A stretch of 7,888 nt of DNA, taken from Calditrichia bacterium. GTDB lineage: Bacteria; Calditrichota; Calditrichia; Calditrichales; Calditrichaceae. Of the stretch, positions 1 through 5,185 are shown in pieces (positions within the stretch are counted from its first letter, which is position 1; the number at the start of each line of letters is the position of its first letter). The notes under the pieces are model-generated. The model made no database searches. It had not been told where the DNA came from and saw only the letters and a list, made by a program, of their open reading frames with translations. The translations under genes and the position numbers were made by a program. The stretch covers positions 1 to 7,888 of the forward strand of contig JALWEA010000506.1 in assembly GCA_027039465.1 (NCBI GenBank). The letters are read 5' to 3'.

Positions 1-63
1 TCCTTCTTCGTTACTTGGGTTAGTTGGAAAATAATAGCCCAAGACCTATATGTCAATAGGTAG
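1..63 (+). CDS. Possible C-terminal tail of an upstream gene (partial)
   Basis: The first forward frame is open from base 1 to a TAG at 61-63, giving 20 residues that end in DLYVNR. The other two forward frames stop earlier (21 and about 34). A strong hairpin with a T-rich tail starts 12 nt after the TAG, which is where a terminator would sit behind a real stop codon. The fragment is too short to recognise a family, and a 20-codon open frame can occur by chance. The call rests mainly on the terminator position. Confidence 0.25.
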   Translation, partial: SFFVTWVSWKIIAQDLYVNR

Positions 64-74
64 CCAAACGTTTT

Positions 75-107
75 GGACGACATACAAAAAATGTCGTCCT
101 TTCTCTT
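75..107 (+). terminator. Rho-independent terminator hairpin
   Basis: A perfect 9-bp inverted repeat, GGACGACAT (75-83) and ATGTCGTCC (91-99), encloses the 7-nt loop ACAAAAA and is followed directly by TTTCTCTT. The T-rich tail is on the + strand side only; the other side reads AAAA on the reverse strand. It therefore most likely ends a + strand transcript coming from left of the window. Confidence 0.7.
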
Positions 108-128
108 GACTTTACACTTAATAACTAT

Positions 129-278
129 GAGGGGGACAACAGGGGGTGGAGAAAAACAACAAATCGGTTATAATCAATTGCATTGGTGAGCAAATAATTC
201 CGATATTTCAATAATCATGCAAATGGATAAAATAATGAGGCCCCCTCCATGCGCTTCGTAAGGAGGGGCAGGGGTGGG
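129..278. repeat. Degenerate G-rich direct repeat pair
   Basis: Two G-rich tracts resemble each other. Positions 129-149 read GAGGGGG, a short spacer, then CAGGGGGTGG. Positions 263-278 read GAGGGGCAGGGGTGGG. They share the order GAGGGG, then CAGGGG, then TGG, with small insertions in the first copy. The second copy has four closely spaced G runs (2, 4, 4 and 3) that could stack as a two-layer quadruplex. Common origin is inferred and not proven. Confidence 0.4.
242..268. repeat. CCCCTCC / GGAGGGG hairpin
   Basis: CCCCTCC (242-248) is the exact reverse complement of GGAGGGG (262-268), with a 13-nt loop ATGCGCTTCGTAA. The G-rich second copy of the direct repeat follows at once. No T-rich tail follows on either strand, so an ordinary rho-independent terminator is unlikely. 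Short palindromes of this composition are common dispersed repeats in FCB-group intergenic DNA (general knowledge, no search done). Confidence 0.5.
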
Positions 279-382
279 TCGCAAAAGGGATTCCTCGTCA
301 CGCGGGAGCATGACTACTATTGACATTTTGCGGCGCGTCCGTCCCTCGATACGATTCTGCCTTTTGTCTCGCGATGTTCGAA

Positions 383-492
383 GTAAGGGCGAAGCATTTC
401 CGTCAAAACGCTTCAGACTCAAAAAATTTAACGTTGTGCAACCAAAAACACCGATTATTTCTTTATTTGTTAGGGAAATGCTTCGCCCCTAC
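383..492. repeat. 110-bp element bounded by 19-bp inverted repeats
   Basis: GTAAGGGCGAAGCATTTCC (383-401) and GGAAATGCTTCGCCCCTAC (474-492) are reverse complements at 18 of 19 positions. The 72 bp between them is AT-rich and has no open frame of note. The GGGCGAAGCATTT core resembles palindromic repeats found in many copies in diverse bacterial genomes. It could be a REP-like element, a very small MITE, or two single repeats that landed in opposite orientation. No flanking target-site duplication is obvious. Confidence 0.55.
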
Positions 493-530
493 CAGTGTCA
501 GCAGAATCACTCGGGAACCGGACGCCGTAC

Positions 531-558
531 CAGTTCCAAGTTCCCCGTTCCTAATTCC
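531..558. repeat. Four tandem heptamers of pattern nnRTTCC
   Basis: CAGTTCC, AAGTTCC, CCGTTCC and TAATTCC follow one another without gaps. The first three match nnGTTCC exactly; the fourth has A in place of G. The first two bases vary while TTCC stays fixed, which is unlike simple slippage of an identical unit. A two-unit echo lies at 691-704. Confidence 0.55.
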
Positions 559-644
559 CAATCAAATCATGTCACTACATTAATAATCCATGGCACAAGT
601 CGTGGTTCGGCGCCTCGGAATGACGACTCGCTCCCACCAAAACT

Positions 645-675
645 ACGATTAACAAATATACGGATAACGATTAAC
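645..675. repeat. 9-bp direct repeat ACGATTAAC
   Basis: ACGATTAAC occurs at 645-653 and again at 667-675, with the related ACGGATAAC at 660-668 overlapping the second copy. The tract looks like decayed low-complexity repeat sequence and not an operator, because it has no dyad symmetry and lies about 100 bp upstream of the likely promoter. Confidence 0.35.
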
Positions 676-690
676 GCTTCATCGCACTCA

Positions 691-704
691 CAATTCCAGG
701 TTCC
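691..704. repeat. Two tandem heptamers of pattern nnRTTCC
   Basis: CAATTCC (691-697) and AGGTTCC (698-704) repeat the nnRTTCC pattern seen at 531-558. A further ATTCC follows shortly after. Two separated clusters with the same 7-nt period make chance less likely, though each unit is short. Confidence 0.4.
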
Positions 705-743
705 AAATAAATATTCCATAATCACAATGTTTCGGAACATCAT

Positions 744-772
744 TTGACTTCCTTGCGTTATTTTTGAATATT
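744..772 (+). promoter_or_regulatory. Candidate sigma-70-type promoter for the Nudix gene
   Basis: TTGACT (744-749; 5 of 6 to TTGACA) and AATATT (767-772; 4 of 6 to TATAAT) are separated by 17 nt. Transcription would begin near 779, leaving a leader of about 20 nt before the ATG at 801. This also argues against the upstream in-frame TTG at 771. The region is AT-rich, so such matches arise easily, and FCB bacteria may use a different consensus. Confidence 0.3.
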
Positions 773-800
773 GCTTTTTCTTAATTACGGGAAGCGGAAA

Positions 801-1433
801 ATGACTAAAGAAGAAATTCGCACCATCTGTGCCGATCGAATTTTGTTTGTGGATCATTTGAGTCGCAAATTGCAGGAACATCGGTCGCAAACTTTCACTT
901 ATCGTCAGGATGTCAAGGGTATTCCTGCGGCTGTTTTATTCCCTTTTTATTTTAAAGAAGGGCAGCCCTATTTGTTGTTTACCAAACGTACCGATTTGGT
1001 TGAACATCACAAAGGACAAATTTCGCTGCCAGGCGGTCGCAAAGACGAGCAAGACCCGAATTTGTTGCAAACGGCATTACGGGAGACGGAAGAAGAAATC
1101 GGGCTGAATCCTCAGGACATCCGCATTTTAGGTCAAACAGACCGTTTTTTAACCAATACTTCTTATTTTATTACTCCGTTTGTCGGGCTTATTCCTTATC
1201 CGTACGAGTTCACGCTTAGTACATCTGAAATTGAGTATCTGATTGAAGTACCGTTCCTGCATCTGTTGGATGACAATAACTTTGAAATTAAACGTTACAG
1301 CAAAGACGGCATTAATTGGGTATTACATTACTATTATTTTAATCACGAAGTCATTTGGGGCGTAACCGGTTTTTTGTTGAGTAATTTATTGAGCATCGTT
1401 TTTGATTTTGATCGTAATGTGTGCTGTGAGTAA
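801..1433 (+). CDS. Nudix hydrolase, CoA pyrophosphatase (NudL/YeaB-type)
   Basis: This 210-residue protein probably hydrolyses coenzyme A or its derivatives to 3',5'-ADP and 4'-phosphopantetheine in the cytoplasm. Residues 58-79 carry the CoA pyrophosphatase signature: LLFTKRTDL, a histidine pair, GQISLPGG. It runs into the Nudix box (about 78-102) with RETEEEIGL at 94-102, whose glutamates bind the catalytic metal. The early acidic position of the box is Asp, as is common in this subfamily. I chose ATG 801 because GGGAAG lies just upstream; the in-frame TTG at 771 lacks a ribosome site and would fall before the predicted transcript start. Length is normal. A 148-nt gap with a hairpin separates it from ribD, so it is probably its own unit. 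The substrate is inferred from the signature; other nucleotide diphosphates such as FAD are possible. Confidence 0.88.
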   Translation: MTKEEIRTICADRILFVDHLSRKLQEHRSQTFTYRQDVKGIPAAVLFPFYFKEGQPYLLFTKRTDLVEHHKGQISLPGGRKDEQDPNLLQTALRETEEEIGLNPQDIRILGQTDRFLTNTSYFITPFVGLIPYPYEFTLSTSEIEYLIEVPFLHLLDDNNFEIKRYSKDGINWVLHYYYFNHEVIWGVTGFLLSNLLSIVFDFDRNVCCE

Positions 1434-1465
1434 GCGAATCTGAAAACCAAGGAATGTGTCCGATT

Positions 1466-1510
1466 AAAATGACGAACCTCCAAAGGTTTGAAAAGTCATT
1501 TTCCCCTTGT
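1466..1510 (+). terminator. Weak terminator-like hairpin after the Nudix gene
   Basis: AAAATGAC (1466-1473) pairs perfectly with GTCATTTT (1495-1502). Inside it AACCT (1475-1479) pairs with AGGTT (1484-1488) around the loop CCAA. The right arm ends in TTTT, followed by CCCCTTGTTTT. The stem starts 32 nt after the Nudix stop. It is AT-rich and has an asymmetric internal loop, so termination may be inefficient. It could also be part of the ribD leader RNA. Confidence 0.4.
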
Positions 1511-1569
1511 TTTGATTGCGTATTGTGCTTTGTCTGCAAATTTTCTACATTGATTTTTAATGATAAAGT

Positions 1570-1575
1570 AAGGGA
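1570..1575 (+). promoter_or_regulatory. Ribosome binding site of ribD
   Basis: AAGGGA lies 6 nt before the ATG at 1582 and supports that start. No clear promoter was found in 1503-1569. The best pair is TTGTGC (1523-1528) with TACATT (1546-1551) at 17 nt, matching only 3 and 4 of 6 consensus bases. Confidence 0.55.
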
Positions 1576-1581
1576 CGACTC

Positions 1582-2691
1582 ATGGCTCCGGTATTCAGCG
1601 ATTTTGATAAAAAAATGATGCGCCGTTGCTTCCAACTAGCCAGGAAAGGTCAAGCGCGGGTGCATCCCAATCCCATGGTAGGTGCGGTGATTGTTAAAGA
1701 CGGGCGAATTATTGCGGAAGGGTACCATCATTACTTTGGCGGCCCGCATGCGGAAGTGGAAGCTTTCAAAAATGCCAAAGAAGACGTTACCGGAGCCACG
1801 CTTTATTGTAATTTGGAGCCTTGTTGCCACACTAACAAAAAAACGCCGCCTTGCACACCGTTAATTATCAGCAAAAAGATCGCAAGGGTGGTGGTCAGCA
1901 ACATCGATCCCAATCCCGAGGTAAGCGGTAAAGGTTTGCAGCAACTGCGCGAGGCCGGTATTGAAGTGCAAGCCGGTTTACTGGCGGAAGAGGGTGAAGA
2001 ATTGAATCGTTTTTTCTTTGTAAGCATGCGCGAGCAAAGGCCCTACGTTACGGTAAAAGTCGCCCAATCCGTTGACGGTTTCATTTCGGCCAAAAGGGGC
2101 AGCCAAACCTGGTTAACCGGTGATAAGTCCGTACGCTATGTTCATCGGTTGCGCAGTTTTCACGATGCGGTTTTGGTGGGATCGGGTACGATCGTCAGTG
2201 ACGACCCGCAGTTGAATGTGCGTTACGCTCGAGGCCCGAACCCCAAACGAATTATTTTGGCGCCCCATTTGCAGGTACCCTTAAATGCCGCCGTGTTTTC
2301 CGATAAGCACACGGAACAGACGGTGGTTATTACTTCCGATTTGGCCGCCTCACACAAAGTTAAAGCTTTGGAAGAAGCCGGAGTTACGGTTTATCGTTTA
2401 CCTGGAACAGCCGATGGCCTTCTGGATTTAAACGATGTGATGCGCGTGCTTTGGGAAAAATTTAAAATTCATTCGCTTTTGGTGGAAGGCGGGCAAAAGG
2501 TGTTCAGCGCTTTTTTGAATGCAGGCCTTTGGGACGAATGGATTGTTTTACAGGCGCCTAAAATTTTGGGGCAGGGGGTAACGGCGCTCTCGGATGTTAA
2601 ACCCACGGCGTTTACGTTGAAAAAAATTGTGCGTCTGGGAGAAGACGCTGCCTTGATTTTTACCAAAAAGAAAAGTGACAAAGCTTCATAA
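1582..2691 (+). CDS. ribD: RibD, bifunctional pyrimidine deaminase/reductase
   Basis: This 369-residue cytoplasmic enzyme carries out two early riboflavin steps: zinc-dependent deamination of the diaminopyrimidine product of GTP cyclohydrolase II, then NADPH-dependent reduction of the ribose to ribityl. The N-terminal deaminase domain (about 8-148) has HPNPMVGAV at 28-36, the HAE motif at 56-58 and a PCC...TPPC zinc loop at 80-91. The C-terminal reductase domain (about 154-365) begins YVTVKVAQSVDGFIS and contains VGSGTIVSDDPQLNVR (199-214) and LLVEGGQKV (299-307). Length is typical of fused RibD. The zinc loop is one residue longer than the common PCSHxGRTPPC form, a variant I believe also exists in other bacteria. 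It is the first gene of the rib operon; ribE follows after 18 nt. Confidence 0.97.
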   Translation: MAPVFSDFDKKMMRRCFQLARKGQARVHPNPMVGAVIVKDGRIIAEGYHHYFGGPHAEVEAFKNAKEDVTGATLYCNLEPCCHTNKKTPPCTPLIISKKIARVVVSNIDPNPEVSGKGLQQLREAGIEVQAGLLAEEGEELNRFFFVSMREQRPYVTVKVAQSVDGFISAKRGSQTWLTGDKSVRYVHRLRSFHDAVLVGSGTIVSDDPQLNVRYARGPNPKRIILAPHLQVPLNAAVFSDKHTEQTVVITSDLAASHKVKALEEAGVTVYRLPGTADGLLDLNDVMRVLWEKFKIHSLLVEGGQKVFSAFLNAGLWDEWIVLQAPKILGQGVTALSDVKPTAFTLKKIVRLGEDAALIFTKKKSDKAS

Positions 2692-2709
2692 AATGACTAA
2701 ATTTAGGCC

Positions 2710-3357
2710 ATGTTTACGGGATTAATCGAAGAAGTCGGCCTTGTGCGGTCGATTCAAGCCATGAGCGACGGGCGGCGTTTACGCATTGAAGCCCAAACGG
2801 TTTTATCCGATTGTAAAATCGATGATTCGATTGCGATTAACGGCATTTGCCTGACCGTGGTTAAATTGGAATCGAACGGTTTTTGGGTGGAAGCAGTGGG
2901 TGAAACTTTGCGCAAAACAACCCTCGGCCGCTGGCAAACGGGCGAGCGCGTTAATCTTGAGCGAGCTTTGCGCCTAAGCGATCGTCTGGGCGGTCATTTG
3001 GTTCAGGGTCATGTGAACGGTCAGGGATATGTTCGGCAGCTCAAACCGTTGGGTGAAAATTATTTTTTGGAAGTGGAAGTTCCGCAATCATTGTTGCGTT
3101 ATCTGATTGCGGAAGGTTCCATTGCCATCGACGGGATCAGCCTGACCATTGCTAGGTTGAACGGCAACCGGGTGGGCATTTCGGTGATTCCGCATACGAT
3201 TAAACAGACCAATTTGCAATACAGGCGTGTCGGTGATGTCGTGAATATTGAAGTGGATTTGATAGCCAAATATGTTGAGCGTTTACTGCGCTTTGGCAAA
3301 ACGGAAGAAGAGAATGCGCCGTTTTCGCAGGATTGGTTTAATAAATTGGGATTTTAA
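2710..3357 (+). CDS. ribE: Riboflavin synthase, alpha subunit (RibE)
   Basis: This 215-residue enzyme dismutates two molecules of 6,7-dimethyl-8-ribityllumazine into riboflavin and the ribitylamino-pyrimidine that RibH reuses. It starts with the family hallmark MFTGLIEE and has two similar lumazine-binding barrels, about 1-97 and 98-195. The first contains INGICLTVV (43-51). The second begins at GGHLVQGHVNG (94-104) and carries IDGISLTIARL (140-150). Cys47, His101 and Ser144 fall where the family has its conserved active-site residues. A C-terminal helix (about 180-193) would make the usual homotrimer. The upstream Shine-Dalgarno is poor (TAGG only 2 nt from the ATG), which suggests coupling to ribD translation. 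The gene is called ribC in some species. Confidence 0.97.
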   Translation: MFTGLIEEVGLVRSIQAMSDGRRLRIEAQTVLSDCKIDDSIAINGICLTVVKLESNGFWVEAVGETLRKTTLGRWQTGERVNLERALRLSDRLGGHLVQGHVNGQGYVRQLKPLGENYFLEVEVPQSLLRYLIAEGSIAIDGISLTIARLNGNRVGISVIPHTIKQTNLQYRRVGDVVNIEVDLIAKYVERLLRFGKTEEENAPFSQDWFNKLGF

Positions 3358-3361
3358 TATC

Positions 3362-4588
<1,227 letters not shown>

Positions 4589-4607
4589 TTACCTTTCATT
4601 ATAAATT

Positions 4608-4612
4608 AAGGA
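4608..4612 (+). promoter_or_regulatory. Ribosome binding site of ribH
   Basis: AAGGA lies 7 nt before the ATG at 4620, within TTAAGGAA. The same octamer precedes the propeller gene at 5186. Both genes sit behind longer gaps and have strong sites, whereas ribE and ribBA have weak ones. Confidence 0.7.
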
Positions 4613-4619
4613 ATTCATT

Positions 4620-5087
4620 ATGAAAGTAATCGAAGGAAAACTATCGGCCAAAGGACGTAAGTTCGCTTTAGTGGTCAGTCGCTTTAACGAGTTCATTAGT
4701 CAAAAACTTTTGGCAGGCGCCGAAGACTGTCTGTTGCGCCACCATTGCCAAGCCGATGATATTACCGCCGTTTGGGTGCCTGGCTCGTTTGAAATCCCGC
4801 CGGTTGCAAAAAAATTAGCCCAAAGTAAAAAATATGATGCGGTTATTTGTCTGGGCGCCGTCATCCGCGGTGCAACGCCGCATTTCGATTACGTGGCGGC
4901 CGAGGTTTCCAAAGGTGTGGCGCAAAGCGCTCTGGAAACCGGTGTGCCTGTTATTTATGGCATCATTACCAGCGATACCATTGAGCAGGCCATCGAACGC
5001 GCCGGAACAAAAGCCGGAAATAAAGGCTGGGATGCAGCCCTGGCAGCTATCGAAATGGCGGATCTGGCCGACAAGTTGGAAGAATAA
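4620..5087 (+). CDS. ribH: RibH, lumazine synthase (riboflavin synthase beta subunit)
   Basis: This 155-residue enzyme condenses the ribitylamino-pyrimidine with 3,4-dihydroxy-2-butanone 4-phosphate to give 6,7-dimethyl-8-ribityllumazine, the substrate of RibE. Diagnostic segments are SRFNEFI (20-26), VPGSFEIP (53-60), GAVIRGATPHFDYV (79-92) and IEQAIERAGTKAGNKGWDAA (121-140). His88 matches the catalytic histidine of the Bacillus enzyme, and Arg127 lies in the phosphate-binding ERAGTKAGNKG segment. Length is standard. The family forms pentamers or 60-subunit capsids; the oligomeric state cannot be told from this sequence. It is the last rib gene, 31 nt after ribBA. No convincing terminator follows in the 98-nt gap to the next gene, so read-through is possible. 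Confidence 0.97.
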   Translation: MKVIEGKLSAKGRKFALVVSRFNEFISQKLLAGAEDCLLRHHCQADDITAVWVPGSFEIPPVAKKLAQSKKYDAVICLGAVIRGATPHFDYVAAEVSKGVAQSALETGVPVIYGIITSDTIEQAIERAGTKAGNKGWDAALAAIEMADLADKLEE

Positions 5088-5174
5088 ACCATCATTCATT
5101 TTTTTTGAAGAATGTTGGCCTTGCCGAACAAATTATCATCGGCTTAATTATGAATCTGCATTAAACCGTTAATT

Positions 5175-5179
5175 AAGGA
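5175..5179 (+). promoter_or_regulatory. Ribosome binding site of the propeller gene
   Basis: AAGGA lies 6 nt before the ATG at 5186 and directly precedes a start that yields a good signal peptide. Its first two bases overlap the 8-bp palindrome TTAATTAA (5169-5176). No clear promoter was found in the 98-nt gap behind ribH. Confidence 0.65.
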
Positions 5180-5185
5180 AAATTT

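Larger units (their letters stand above)
100..743. other. Gene-free, repeat-rich intergenic region
   Basis: About 640 bp contain no convincing coding region. The open frames present lack family motifs, have poor starts, and are built from the repeats themselves. The region holds several short repeat types, listed separately: G-rich direct copies, a C/G hairpin, a 19-bp inverted repeat, heptanucleotide runs and a 9-bp direct repeat. Two pieces resembling halves of one dispersed element are also present: TTCCTCGTCACGCGGGAGC (291-309) and CCTCGGAATGACGACTCGC (613-631). A lone TATAAT at 169-174 has no matching -35 box. The picture is of degenerate dispersed repeats that accumulated between two transcription units. 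Confidence 0.7.

Noticed and set aside
106..131. TTGACT followed by TATGAG as a promoter
   Set aside because: The spacer is only 14 nt, and the TTGACT overlaps the T-rich tail of the terminator hairpin.
169..174. Perfect TATAAT hexamer
   Set aside because: No -35-like sequence lies 16-18 nt upstream (the best matches share 2 of 6 bases), and no gene starts within a useful distance.
174..422. Reverse-strand open frame of 82 codons in the intergenic region
   Set aside because: It is composed of the C/G hairpin and other repeats read in reverse, has no recognisable domain, and lacks a convincing ribosome site.
274..747. Forward open frame of 157 codons starting with GTG
   Set aside because: It spans several non-coding repeats and has no family motif or ribosome site. 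An overlapping frame at 320-583 is equally unconvincing.
771..800. TTG at 771 as the start of the Nudix gene
   Set aside because: There is no ribosome site before it, it lies inside the likely promoter, and the 10 extra residues are not family-like. ATG 801 has a purine-rich site.
3272..3361. 30-codon N-terminal extension of RibBA
   Set aside because: It lies inside ribE in another frame, and RibBA proteins normally begin close to the DHBP synthase domain, as from ATG 3362.
5169..5176. TTAATTAA palindrome at the propeller gene ribosome site
   Set aside because: An 8-bp AT-only palindrome in AT-rich DNA is expected by chance and is too short to call an operator.
5088..5185. Terminator between ribH and the propeller gene
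   Set aside because: Only weak 4-5 bp stems are found (for example CATTC/GAATG around a T run), and none is followed by a T-rich tail.
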